From assembly GCA_943735955.1 (NCBI GenBank), contig OX030960.1, forward strand, positions 5,819,535 to 5,883,534: DNA of 64,000 nt. Direction: 5' to 3'. Shown here piece after piece: positions 48,962 to 63,767 of this stretch. A program made the position numbers and the translations under genes. Within the stretch, counting starts at the first letter, position 1. Every line of letters starts with the position of its first letter. This DNA comes from Piscicola geometra. Lineage: Eukaryota > Annelida > Clitellata > Hirudinida > Piscicolidae. The notes beneath the pieces were generated by a model, which was given only the letters and a program-made list of their open reading frames with translations, did not search any database and was not told the origin of the DNA.

Positions 48962-51133
48962 TTATTTTTTCTGTTGTTCTTCGTAGGCCTTTTTGAGTCT
49001 CTTTTTGAGTTCTCCGGGAAACTTGACATAGCAGCCCTTGCACACCGGCTTCAAGTCCATCTCGAAGAACTTGGTTCTGGGTTAGGGCGGGTAGTTTGTT
49101 CAGGATGAGTGAGTGAGTATTTGAATGAATAGTTGAAGGATTTTAGAGTTAGTTAGAGATAGTTGAAGAATTAAATAATTAAATTATAAATACTTAAATA
49201 ATTAAATATGAGGAAAAAAATATGTGATAGTAGAATATAAGAAATATAAAAATATTTGACAAAAGAATAATAAAATAAGCAAAATATTTAACTAATTGAA
49301 AAACCAAAATTTGAGTAACGAAACAACAAATAGTTTGCTAATTAAAACTTAAAAGACCCCCAAGTAATTGAATAATTATTCATTATAACGCCTGCATATA
49401 TTATAAATTATAATTCATGCATGCGTAAATAGGGAGGAGGAGGACTTAGAAGAAGTGACCACTCACTTCTGACTCATCTTCTTGTCGCACACGGAGCAAG
49501 TGAAGTGGTCCATGCACCACGCCTTCGAGAGCGCCGTGAAGACTGCATCGTGTGGCGTTTGTTTGTGGTAGTGGCGATGGTGGTAGTGGTAGAACTGATC
49601 ATTTATACTATTAATGTTGTTATTACTAATATTTTTATTATTTTAATATTATCAGCATCATCATCATCATCTACCATCATCTATTAATAATAATATTCTT
49701 ATTATTGTTGTTGTTATAATGGTGGTGCCTCTGGGTAATAGATGTCATATTCCAAGAACAACAAAATTAAATAATATATAAATCGATAAATTTGAAATAC
49801 TACAAAACGACAGTTTATAGAATGACAAAGTCCAAGCCATTGGACTCACCATCGCCTGAGATGACGCTGTTGCAGACGTAGCATATGTTGCCGAAGAGCT
49901 GCCGTGATGGAGGAAATGAATAATTGAATATAGAAGTTTACACGAAATTGATCGATTTAATCTTATTATTAACAAATTATGAATATATATTATATTATAT
50001 TGATTTATATTTATTAAAGTACTAACTATAATATATTATTCTAATTTATATTTACTACTGTATTAACTAATTAAAACCAATTTAAAAGCGCCAATTTGAC
50101 ACACTAATTGGCCAATCGGGAGGACCTGGTGGTAGTGTGTCTCGCAGTAGGCGACTCCCCTCTTCTCGTAGTGCCGGGTGCCCAGAAAAGGCTTTTCGCA
50201 CTTGCCGCAAACAAAGTGCTTTTGTGTGAGATGAAGTTTTTGTATGAGTTGCAGTCATTCTGCTTTTAATTATTTTATTGTTTAGTGAAAATAAAGAACC
50301 TACTTAAAGATGCACTTACGGCGTGGTTACTAAAACATGAAGATGGTGATGATTGTGGGGATGATGAGGATGATGATGATGATGGGAATGGTGATGATGA
50401 TGGTGGGAATGATGATGGTGGTGGGAATGATGATGACAATGATGGTTCCCTGAGGTTTAAAAGCTTATAAAAGGACTACCTCTACGTGCCAAGACTTTCC
50501 CAATGCATTCACCACCCTCTCCTCTATAGGCCTCCTGTGGTGGTAGTGGCAGTGAGGTCCGGTGGTGGTAGTAGTAATAGTGGTGGTGGTAGTAGTAGTG
50601 GTGGTGGTGGTAGTAGTAGTGGTGGTGGTAGTAGAAGTGGTGGTGGTAGTAGAAGTAGTGGTGGTAGTGAAGTGGTGGTGGTAGTGGCAGTGGTGGTAGG
50701 GATAGTGGTATTGGCAGTGGTGGATGTGGTGCAGTGGTGGTAGTTAACTGGTCACAGTGGTCGTAAAATGTATGTGAGCATCTTTATGAATTGCTAATGC
50801 CCTCCTTCACTTATCAGCTTTCCATCTGAACCCCTTCATCATATTTTCTATTCACCCATCCATCCATCCATCCACTCATCAAATTATCCATTTATCTCTC
50901 CATCAACTCATCCATCTTTCCATCCATCCATTTATCCCTTAATCAACTCATCCATCTTTCCATCCATCCACCCATCAAAGCATACACTTACCGGCAAGCT
51001 CCACAAATGGGAATCCCCATCTTGTCGTGGCACCTCAGACAGTACAACTCGCCCGCTATCTCTCTAGCCTCGTCATTCAGCTCTGTCCTGTCTCGTGTGT
51101 GTGTGTGTGTTTGTGTGTTTGTGTGTGTGTGTA

Positions 51134-51232
<99 letters not shown>

Positions 51233-53351
51233 TGTGTGAATAGAGTGTAATAGGAACCCGCAGGTGTGGCAGTTGAAGTGGTAGGCGTGGTAGATTTCTC
51301 CCTTCAGGTTGATCGGTTTTTCCTCTATTATGCAACTACAAGCGTGATGGTGGTGGTGGTCGTGGTAGTGGTGGTGGTTGTGATGGTGGTTGTCATGGTA
51401 GTGGTGGTGGTAGTGGTTGTGATAGTGGTAGTGGTGGTGATGGTGATGATGGTGGTAGTCGTAGTGGTGGTGGTTGTGATGGTGGTGGTGGTAGTGGTGG
51501 TGATGGTGGTAGTGGTGGTGGTGAAGGTTTTGATGGTGATTATTGGTGGTGGTGGTAATGGTGATGATGGTAGTAGGAGAAGTTGGAAGAGTGATGATAG
51601 TGGTGGAGTGGTGATGGTGATGGGATTGGTGGTTGTGATGGTAGTGGTTGTGATGAAGGTGATGGGATGGCTGATGGCAGTGATAATAATGGAAATTATT
51701 ATTTGTACAATTAATTTAACAAATAAGTTTTGGCCACTTCATTACTACCCTTGAAGCTTCAATAAGCCTAATTTTTTATTTAAAATAAATAATACGTTCA
51801 TTGTTATAATAATAATAAACAATAGTAATGATAATGATTAATAGGTCTTGATAACGATCGTAATAGACTGACTGGCATTTGTGGCAGATGTGCTTTCCGA
51901 GTCCTTGGGCCTTTTCCATGTTGTGGCATTCCCTGCATAACTGTCTGTGATGGTGGTGGTGGTGATGATGATTATGGAGATAATAATGATGATGATGGTG
52001 ATGATGATGATAATGAAGCAGTCAGAACGAGAAGTGTACATCTCAAGCATCAACAAAGTTACGATAAACAAACTCAAATGATCAAGCTACGAATAGCGAC
52101 ACTGGACTGACCTTCCTAAACTCTTGACGAAGCCCGTGTCGGCCAGCTGAGCGGAGCAGATTTGGCAGACGAAGCAGGCTGGATGCCAGTTCAGGTTCAT
52201 CGCCTTGATCACCCTGCCCACCACGAACTCCTCTGGCGAGGGCAGATCGTTCGCTTTGGTCGTCAATGAACGAACGAACAAGCCACAAACATGCAAAATG
52301 CTAAGTAAGTTTGAAAACACAACATGCGACCGTGGTAGGTTTACAATGAAGAAATGGAGTCTTTTAGGTGGGTGAATGATTGACGAGGACTGACTGCATG
52401 AGGCGCAGCAGGGGGCGAAGAGGACGTTGAAGTCGTGTTCGCAGTACTTCCTGCCCTCAAACTGTTCGTTCATTTGGGGTACGCCACTTTAATAATATTC
52501 GTCATTGTAATGTATTGTATTGTACTGCATTGTATTGTACTGTAATGTATTTTACTGCATTGTATTGTACTGTATTGTATTGTATTGTAATGTATTTTAT
52601 TGTACTGTATTGTATTTTACTTTATTGTATTGTACTGTATTGTACTGTGTTGTACTGTATTGTATTGTATTGTATTGTATTGTAATGTATTTTATTGTAC
52701 TGTATTGTATTTTACTGTATTGTATTCGTTCACAATTATGTTCATAACGGATTTATTTAAATAGACTTATTGACGTGTTTTGGCTTCTTCAGAGTGCATT
52801 TGTTTTTCTTTTGTAAAAAGTTTGTATTGAGTTAGTTTGCATTTGGTAGACAAAAAACAGTTTATGTTCCAAAGCAGATTATTCTGTTAATTATAATTAC
52901 TTATTAATTACAATTTCAGAAGATTAAATAATTAATTAACAACTAATAAATAAAGTGCTATATGATGGGGAGGCATAAATGTCTGAGAGGAGCCACCTCG
53001 AAGAAGACTCCGTCTGGAAACTGCTGGAAGCATTGGGCACACCTGCGTCGTGGTGGTGGTGGTGGTGGCAGTCGGTCAGATTGAATTCGTAAGACAGCTT
53101 GTGATTTAATATCTTATCATGAGAAACAAAGGCAAGTTTGCATATGAAAATATACTAAAGTTTAATGTTTTAAATGAATTCTTTAAAACAAAAAAGAGTT
53201 TTCATCAACTGGAAGCAATTACACAGTAATGGAAAGGCATCACTCACACGAAGCACTCCCTGTGCCATATCTCTCCGTTCGAGTTGACAATCTCCTCCTG
53301 CCTGCCAAACTCCTGCTCGCACCTCGAACACAAGGCATTGCGCAGTGACAT
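48962..53351 (-). CDS. LIMS1: PINCH, five-LIM-domain focal adhesion adaptor
   Basis: Twelve exons: 53351-53248, 53042-52997, 52461-52395, 52232-52112, 51944-51873, 51335-51258, 51087-50992, 50534-50480, 50218-50126, 49898-49850, 49542-49467, 49076-48962. All phases fit and give 323 residues (human LIMS1: 325). PINCH binds integrin-linked kinase through LIM1 and, with parvin, builds the IPP complex at integrin adhesions; it also enters the nucleus. Zinc ligands of all five LIM domains are visible, for example CSRC/CAQC/CEHD (LIM1), CASC/CQIC/CREC (LIM2), CHKC/CHTC/CLRC (LIM3), CGAC/CGKC/CETH (LIM4) and CYVC/CSVC/CKGC (LIM5). Near-invariant stretches include [11 protein letters not shown] and GRVIKAMN. 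The C-terminal basic tail ([19 protein letters not shown]) is present. The ATG directly follows an acceptor-like CAG, so a 5' non-coding exon is possible. Several introns hold microsatellites. Confidence 0.95.
50345..50455 (+). repeat. GAT/GGT-rich microsatellite in PINCH intron 8
   Basis: Imperfect GATGAT and GGTGGG runs between PINCH exons 8 and 9. Non-coding. Confidence 0.8.
50538..50745 (+). repeat. GGT/AGT minisatellite in PINCH intron 7
   Basis: Imperfect GGTGGTAGTAGT units immediately upstream (gene sense) of the exon 8 acceptor at 50534, followed to 50990 by a CCAT-rich tract. Confidence 0.8.
51095..51238 (+). repeat. (GT)n microsatellite in PINCH intron 6
   Basis: About 140 bp of GT with minor interruptions, ending eight bases from the exon 7 acceptor at 51087. 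On the gene strand it is a (CA)n tract in the polypyrimidine position. Confidence 0.9.
51340..51690 (+). repeat. GGT/GAT imperfect microsatellite in PINCH intron 5
   Basis: 350 bp of GGTGGT, GATGGT and AGTGGT units directly upstream of the exon 6 acceptor at 51335; on the gene strand it is ACC/ATC-rich. Confidence 0.85.
52478..52735 (+). repeat. SINE tail plus (TGTAT)n repeat in PINCH intron 2
   Basis: 52478-52510 (GGTACGCCACTTTAATAATA, then CGTCATTG) matches the 3' end of the SINE at 55850-56035. It is followed by about 220 bp of imperfect TGTAT/TGTAC repeats, consistent with growth from the SINE tail. Confidence 0.65.
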
Positions 53352-54904
53352 CTGAAGACTGCAGTGGTCGATCAATATAATTATGCTATTCAAATTAGCC
53401 TATTATAATGCCATTATATTATTAAATTCTATTATGATCAATATTTTTTATAGAGTTAACCTTATATGGTGGTGATGCTTTTTGAAATGGTTATGTTGAT
53501 TAAATATTCAAATCAATCTTTTTTGGAAGAAGCAGATAGAGGGTAGCACTGAGTCTTTTAGTAAATTTCAATTTTTTATCTGAACCACATTGAAGGTTAA
53601 AAATATGCTAAGTGATGTATGGGAGAGCCAGCATTTGTGAGTCACTTATAGCTATATATAATGATGACAGCTATGATGACAGTGTTTGCAAACAACATTT
53701 CAAGCTATTATACTATATAATTATATCAATAATTCATTTTTATTATCTATCTTATTTATATTATTATTTTATTATTTGGGTGTGACTCATTTTATGGTGG
53801 CATTTTATCTGTTAATTTTTTTAGGAAATACTTGGAAATGTAAATAGAATAATAGAAATATTAATGTTCATACATTTTCTATAATAATAACTCATTAGAG
53901 TAAAGCTTTTTTTAAATATTAAAAAATGCATTTTTAAATTTTTTTTAGAGAATTATAGTTGGTAAACATTATTTGGGTTATAGTATAATGATTGAATACA
54001 ATATATATAATTATTTATTATTATATTATAGTATATTTCAAATCATAAAGTATAATCATTTGGATCATGTTTATAATACTTTTCATAGTTTTCTTTATTA
54101 AGTTGTACAATGATTATGAAAATTATTTTACAAAATTAAACTTTATTTGATTTTACAAAACATCACGTCAAATTTCTTTGACAATACTTCTCTCATATGT
54201 CATTTTTATTGACTGACTTCATAATAGTTCAAGTTGAAGCCTTCAACTTGAAGGAAATTATTTAGACTCTAAATTTTAGAGTATCCCTGTCTGAGCCATA
54301 CAAAATACAATATTAACGATTTGCTAACAAGTCAAACCTTTTTGTAGAAAGAATCCTAGAGATGATATTGTTTATTTATGAGCAATGAAAATCGAAAACA
54401 TTGGACTTTTTTGATTCCAATTAAAGGGAGATTTGTGATATTAAACTAAACAAAGAACAAAAACACTTGAAATTACTTAAAAATAATCTTAACCTAAAAT
54501 TTTTATTATACAAACAATTGTGGACAAAAACATTTACTACAAACTCAAATAAATTTCATAAATTGCGCTTACAGTATCACAATTATAAGATGAACTTATA
54601 AGAGAATGCATAAGTGTAATCCATAAACCTCTGTAAATCAATCAATCATATAAATTTCTATAGCACTCTTTCTTGAAATTCAAAAGCGCTTGTAAAGTAA
54701 TCAAATCCTCTAGCTTATTAATCATGGACAGCGTTCCTGGAGTCCGGATCCCCCCACCCCCCACCTTTTTCAATAAAAACATTTTTAAACTCTTGTTTTG
54801 ATGAGAAAATAATCGTCAAACATGGCATAAAACAGAATTTTTACATATTGTGAGTATGTGTAGATTGTAGATATAGTGATAGCTGTCTAAACTAAAAATT
54901 TTCA
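53352..54904. other. PINCH upstream region, no gene recognised
   Basis: AT-rich. It should contain the PINCH promoter and any 5' UTR exon. 54655-54690 holds the TATAGCACTCTTTC...AAAAGCGCTT hairpin-like motif. Confidence 0.4.
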
Positions 54905-55350
54905 TTGCTTACTTAAATATTCTTTGACCAAGATGGCCGCAAGAATCAAGTGAGCTGTGACATAAAAGAGAAAATCTTCCATAGCAGCAGCAGTTCCAGT
55001 GTTGGCAAGGACTTCTCCTTCACCCTCTATCGCAGCCTCGGCACCAGTGGCAAGACAGAAAATTGAGAAGAATGATGATTGTGTTTTGTGGTTTTGAGGA
55101 TGATGTGGTGATGATTGGGTTGTGGTATGAGTGTCGGTACTGTGGTGATTATTGCATTTTTTTATTCGGTGGTGATAGTGATTTTTTGGCGGTGAATGTC
55201 ATGGTGGTATGGGTGAGGTTGGATTATTGAGGTTGATTGTTTTTTTAATTTGATATTTAAACATATATTGGTAGTGGTCTAAAAATCGTTTTATTTAACA
55301 AATTTATTTGAAAAGCGCTTTTGTTTGATAAAAAGTGCTATATAAAAAAT
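54905..55350 (-). pseudogene. gene-fragment-like repeat, best-preserved copy
   Basis: On the minus strand 55075-54915 has an open frame containing AIEGEGEVLANTGTAAAMED and FLFYVTAHLILAAILVKEYL followed by GTAAGC. This looks like an exon with a hydrophobic segment. The flank to 55350 matches 1440-1740 inverted. No family recognised; could be a SINE-mobilised or tandemly retained gene fragment. Confidence 0.4.
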
Positions 55351-55706
55351 ATAAAAACCAAAGTTAAAAAATGTTTATTTAAGTGGGGGGAGGATCGTCC
55401 ATTCTGGTTAGGGCCCCAAGATTTGCAGCAGATCGGTGCTCTTGCTATCAATTATAGGATAATTGACATTTAAATTTCTAACTAAACCAACTATCGATGA
55501 ATTACGTTCAGTAGTATAATGTCATGCTCATGTTAAGAGCCAATGTTCATTTTTTGATCAAAATATATTTATTTAAAAACTGAAAAAATCAAAAAAAAGA
55601 AAACTGATATAAACAAAAAACAAAGATTTTTTAAATATATATTGAAATAAACACACAAGCCTTCTTTACGCACAGATGACTACGATAACTTATGGCACAT
55701 AAGACT

Positions 55707-58517
<2,811 letters not shown>

Positions 58518-60353
58518 TCAGAGTTTTGTAAGATTATGACGAGAATCACTTCTTCTAGAGACGACTTTGCGTTTGTCCGATCGTTCCTTTATATCGACCC
58601 GTCCTCCGTCTAGCACCCACCCCTCGCCCAGTATTGCTCTATCACGCATTTCAATGTTGTTATTATTATTCCTTGAATTGAATGGAAGTTTGTTTAAAGG
58701 TTTGTCAATAGTGTTGTATTTCGCATTTAGTGCATCTTTTTCTCGAGAATTATAGTACTCCACTAAAAAACTATCATCATCATCAATATTAAACAATTTG
58801 TTATCATCATCAGCACCCCCGTCATTACCAATATCATCATCAGTATTGTCTGCATCGAAAGACGAAAATTCATATTTTATAATTGAATTTCTTGATGAGG
58901 TGTTCATGGCTTCTTGAAGGCCGTCTCTTACAGGCACTTCCCTTGTGAATGCTTGACTCAATGCAGGCTCTCCATGCCCTTGACTGCCTGGTTCTTGGAG
59001 AATAAATCACGAATGAAGTATGGACATTATTTATAAGTATTTTTTATTTTTTATTGAAGAAGTGGTTTTTAGTTTTATTAAGTTAAAAAAATTATTTTTG
59101 AAATTATAATTTTTTTTTATTCTTCAAATCATAAAATGATAATTCTCTATTTGACCTTTCTACTGCACTAACTTGGTTGACTCTGTTGCGAATGAGATAT
59201 CAAAGCGTGAAGATGGTTGTTTATCTGTGTTAGTGCTCTGTTGTCACTACATAGTTGACTGATTACATTTCTAGCCACTTTCAACTTTTCTTTCATTTTT
59301 TTGATTTTATTTAGTAGTCCCTTCACCAGAAAAATTTGTGAATGCGAAAAATTCTGGAAATTCAAAAAAATATATAATCAAGTTAATAATAATTTTCACT
59401 CAGAATGCATTAAAGGCAAATACAATTTTAATCCAAAATTTAGATTATTGGAAAGGTAAATGAACCTCTTTTGGGCAAGTAAGAATTTTTATCATCTGTT
59501 TTTCAGTGGGTATTTTTAATGGATGGTTGATGGAGGCTTCAATGAATGATTTTCCATTCAGATTTTTCTCAGTTTGCGAACTAGAGAAAATAATTTTGAT
59601 AGTTTATAACTTAATCCTTGTTTAATAATTAAATGAATTCATGTTGAAAATTTCAAAGTTGTTTTACGTATTTGTTTAAAATTGGATGTTTTCGCCAAAA
59701 CACCAGTGGATGTTCGTCAAAAATGTCTTCCTTACCCTGTTTTTTTTCAAAACTGTATGTAACAAAATTTATAAATAAAGCATATTTTCAATGCGCCAAG
59801 GCACGCAACTGAGTCGGTTTGACTACATCATTAAGCACGATTTCTAGACCCAAAGGAAAAACTACAAGGAAGTCATAGTTGAGGCCGTCAGAAGAAAAGC
59901 TCTATTGACAACGTGAAAGAGTCCACATCCCTTCCTTTGAAAAGTTTTTCCGACATTGCTAACAACAGACCTGAATAGCGCATGATTGCTGTGTTTTCTT
60001 CTTTGATTTTGCCTAAAAGGCTTATTCGCTATAACTATCGTAACGGAGATGCCATTATATTATTATGATGTCTATCGAATATAATATAATATTAATAATG
60101 GCTCTATAGAGGTCAAAAGACTTGCGTTGTTTAAATACCCTGAACTAAAATAATGAAAAAAGATAGTTTAATTCTTTTGAATATTAAATTATTAGAATAA
60201 GTTCGTTTTCAGTTAAAATATTCACATATACTTTTACCTGTTTTTTTGTTTCTTCAATTTTTCAATTTCTTCATTTTGTAGTTTGTTCTCTTTTCTTAAA
60301 ATTTCTACTTCTATCATACACTTATGGCACATATTTCGTGAATTATTTTTCAT
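58518..60353 (-). CDS. unrecognised coiled-coil protein with acidic, Asn/Asp-rich C-terminal half
   Basis: Five exons: 60353-60238, 59752-59668, 59567-59466, 59353-59173, 58993-58518, giving 319 residues. Phases 2, 0, 0 and 1 close exactly. Residues about 10-38 (EVEILRKENKLQNEEIEKLK) and about 108-155 (with KIKKMKEKLK) are predicted coiled coils. The last exon encodes an acidic low-complexity stretch (GNDGGADDDNK, NIDDDDSF), a poly-Asn run, and the conserved-looking tail LGEGWVLDGGRVDIKERSDK. No enzymatic motif, signal peptide or membrane span is visible. I do not recognise the family; a cytoskeletal or centrosomal scaffold is possible but speculative. The exon 3 acceptor (GAG|AAA at 59567) was chosen by phase; an alternative TAG at 59580 would break the frame. 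The start lies about 1.1 kb from the divergent pseudouridine synthase exons. Confidence 0.65.
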
Positions 60354-61433
60354 GAAATTCAAAGTTCAAAAAAAACCTTTATTTCCTACTTTGAAATTAA
60401 CTGTTTATTATTAACACCAAGGTTAATTCGTAACTATGGGCGATAACTAAGCAAGTAAGAAGTAGAAATGGTTTAACTAAATATCTACGAGTCCAAAAAT
60501 TTAACACCGTGAAATTTTTTTTAAACTTGGTACTTTATAAAGAAAAAAAATGAGGGACGTACTAAAAAAACAGAAATGCTGAGGCAATAGTTTTAAACAT
60601 GCTGAGGTTCAGCATATAACCAGGAATGGATGAAAACATGCTTACTAACATAGAACTGAATGGATGAGTGGATGGGTAAACCAAAAGAGGGCGCCCAAGA
60701 ACCACATGGTGATCGTCAGAATTCTCAAGAAACGAAGAGAGGCTACAGACAATACCATGGGTGGTCAATGACAGAGTCCGAAGGCGTTTATTGTTTCAAA
60801 TCCTATGTCGATTTGCCAGAACACTGAGATATGGCGAAGACTTTTAACATTAGGCGCAGTCGTTGTCTAAAACGGAACCTATTTTTGAACTCTGAGTTAT
60901 TTTATTCATTATTTTTTACCTCTTTAATAGACAATAAATTAAAATATAAAATACAACGCTCCAAAAAATTAAAAGTGGTTCAACTATTTAAAAGTTAACT
61001 TAACTTATTAACTACTAAAATGATGAAAAAACTATTAGTTTCTTTAGAATTAATGCAGGATTTATTGAAAAATAAAGTTTCAAAAATTGATTCATATTTA
61101 TTAAAGTATCAAAGCATATATAAGAAATTGTTAAATAAAATTTCAAGACATGAAAATAAATCTAGAAATATATCAAAGGTTAATTTCATAAAAAAATATT
61201 TTGAACTGAGTATCTCAATTTAAATTTCCATGTTTGTGAATAAAACAGATTAAAAGCAAAGACTTAATAAGCCAGGAGAGTCTTGGATTATCAGAATATT
61301 ATTTTCAAAACGGTTTGTTTCAAGAAAACAATATTTTTAAATATTATAATTTTAAAAACTTCATTTTAACTTTTTAATATTTCATCTTTAAACATTTTTA
61401 ATGTTCTAAAACACTTTTTCTGTCATAACAAAG
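60354..61433. other. divergent intergenic region, coiled-coil gene / pseudouridine synthase
   Basis: Should hold both promoters and the missing first RPUSD2 exon(s). A 67-codon Lys-rich plus-strand ORF at 61020-61223 (MMKKLLVSLELMQDLLKNKV) lacks a phase-1 donor to join exon 61434, so I do not claim it. 60540-60850 resembles repeat sequence but was not matched. Confidence 0.4.
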
Positions 61434-63767
61434 GCTTGAGGGAAGTGAAACCTTACCACTACAACTACTGCTCCAATGCAAAAGCAAGATGGATCGGCAG
61501 ACGACTAGTTGAAGTGTTTGCTTCAGAGTTCTATGGCATGACTCAGACCGTTTGTGTATGTTTTTTTTATATAAATAAAATAAATATTTAAAATAACTTA
61601 AACTTGAGTATTTAGTAATTAAATTTAAGTTGATATCGTATTAATAAAAATACAATTTTCACTTTTATCAATATTGTTTCTTAACATAACTGAAAAGATG
61701 TTGTTTTTCAGATGGAAAAGATAAAGAAAGGAAGTCTTTTGGTGAATAATAAAAGGATTGATGCTGATTACGTCATCAGGAATGGTGATGCAATCGTTAA
61801 CATGGTTCACAGGTTTTTTCTAGAAAGTTTAAATAGGAAGTAAAATTCATAAAAATCGATTTAAATAGAGTTATATCTAAATAGAGTTATAAATTAAATA
61901 AACTATTAAATTGACTTGGAAAAAATCCATTTATTAAAAATGGATTTAAAACTATTTTCTTTTTTTCTAATATGTCATTCACCGTCGTTTTTATTCCTAA
62001 AAAAATCTCCACAACTTCCAGACATGAGTTGCCAGTCAGGAATGAAGAGATACGAATTGTGGAGGAAAACGACGAGGTGCTGGTAGTCGATAAGCCTGCG
62101 TCTCTTCCAATCCATCCTTGTGCCAAGTGTTTTGGGCCGTTTTTTAGGGGTGTTTTAGATTCCGTTTATAAAAAAGAATTCCGCGGTGCTTTTACATTGA
62201 TTATGACTTTGAAAAATTGTTTTTAAGATCTTCATGTGAATAGCTTATGTATAATCATATATTTTTCAAATAGGCATATAAAACTTAGTTTTTTCGATGA
62301 TAAACTTTTTCGTTATACTCATTGCTCAATTTTGTTTCTTTTTACGATCAAAAACTTCACTCACTTTCGTTTTAGTTTTAAATTTCCATGTTAGCATTCA
62401 GTCGTCATCTGCACAGGTACTCTCACAACACACTCCTTTATATTCTCGCCAAGGAATACGGATACAACAATTTGAGAGGTTGCTGATGATGATGATGATG
62501 CTGATGATGATGGTGGTGGTGGTGGTGATGATGACGATGATAATGATGATGGTTGTGGTGGATATGATGATGATGGTGATGATGATGATGATATGATGAT
62601 AAAAAGTGGAAGAGCTTTAGTGAGAGTGCAAACGTTTAGTTCTTTACAAACTCTTTCATTATTTTTTCTTTTAGTGGTTCACAGACTGGACCGACTGACG
62701 TCAGGCCTGGTGATCTTGGCGAAGAGCGAAGCGAAGGCAAGACAGTTGACTGAGGAGATCAGCGGCAAGCGGGTCAGGAAGCGGTACCTCAGCAAAGTTC
62801 AAGGAGTCTTTCCCGCGTTAGAGCATCATTTTTATATATATTTTTTTCATTGTGTTTTTATCATAATTTTTTTTAAATATATAGAATTTGATTTCAGGAG
62901 GTTTACAATTAGTATTTTTTATTTAGTTTTTTAAACAAACATTAATGTATGACTCTCTTTAACACGCGTTCACAAATTCTGGAAATCTAAGAAATTGTTG
63001 TTTTGCTTTGAACCGGAAGAACGAAACTGAACAATTTTAGCGTAATTCGTTGAGGATCGACAACATAAGAAGCATGGTCTCAACAACAGGAGAGTCAGGA
63101 AGGCTGAAAAGAACTCTGGGAAGAAGTGGTCGAAAGGACCATGGAGAAATTGGTTAAACAAGACCTTAAGAGTTTGGATAAAATAACTCTCTGACGCCAA
63201 ACACTGCATGCATGGAGTCAGAGGTTGAGGCATTTCAGACAGGTCCTACTCACGGAAAAAGAAATTCTTATAAATACTTGGGGATGTAAGGCTTGTATAA
63301 AAGAAAACAGGAAATTGATGATCATGAAGATGATGATTCTGATGCTAATGAATCAATTGCAATTTAATAAACACTAACACTAACAAAGGCATTTTGAATC
63401 TATCGCCACAGAGGCCAAATCGTTTGCGATCAGAGCATCAAGGTGATGTGCAGGAGGATGGGAGTCGGAGTGGCAGACGAGGCAGGCAAGTCAGCCCACA
63501 CCACCTTCACCCTCCTCTCCTCCAGTAACAACACCAGCATCGTTCGATGTAGGACGTTTATTCACTTTGGACATTGTGGTATTTGTCCTAATGACGAGGA
63601 TGGTGATGATCATGACGATGATGATGATGAGGAGGAGGATGTTTATTATCATGATGATGATAAGTGACATTCCTGGTCCACAATGATTCAGATAAAACAT
63701 TTTTCATTTCTAGGCGAGCCACAGACCGGGAGAACTCACCAGATCAGAATTCATTTACAGTATTTAG
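61434..63767 (+). CDS. RPUSD2: RluA-family RNA pseudouridine synthase, RPUSD2-like (both ends incomplete)
   Basis: Seven exons (61434-61549, 61712-61812, 62022-62126, 62417-62478, 62675-62816, 63412-63548, 63714-63767) join in frame for about 239 codons. The family converts uridine to pseudouridine in RNA; RPUSD2 is a eukaryotic member thought to act on mRNA. The first exon (LREVKPYHYNYCSNAKARW) matches the RPUSD2 N-terminal block and is followed by an S4-like segment (SLLVNNKRI). Next come VLVVDKPASLPIHPC, the catalytic HRLDRLTSG with its Asp in exon 5, and [20 protein letters not shown] in exons 6-7. The exon 6 donor is T|GTAGGA, fixed by the RC-xPQTG junction; a second GT seven bases on would shift the frame. 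The start exon was not found, and the remaining C-terminal exons are not seen before the window end. Introns contain GAT repeats. Confidence 0.88.
62480..62605 (+). repeat. (GAT)n microsatellite in RPUSD2-like intron
   Basis: Imperfect GATGAT/GGTGGT run starting just after the exon 4 donor at 62478. Further GAT runs lie at 63597-63662 and 63810-63857. Confidence 0.85.
62940..63300 (+). other. possible retroelement 3' fragment in RPUSD2-like intron
   Basis: A plus frame reads KELWEEVVERTMEKLVKQDL then HAWSQRLRHFRQVLL, reminiscent of RT C-terminal tails, but no diagnostic motif is present. Confidence 0.2.

Noticed and set aside
51007..51335. ORFs across the (GT)n tract near PINCH exons 6-7
   Set aside because: Combine true exon sequence with intronic microsatellite; resolved by splice sites.
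61020..61223. 67-codon Lys-rich ORF as the first exon of the RPUSD2-like gene
   Set aside because: Its only good donor (AAG|GTTAAT) is phase 0, while exon 61434 needs one preceding base.
63549..63555. Exon 6 of the RPUSD2-like gene extended to AC|GTTTAT
   Set aside because: It shifts the frame of exon 7; the upstream donor T|GTAGGA restores [11 protein letters not shown].
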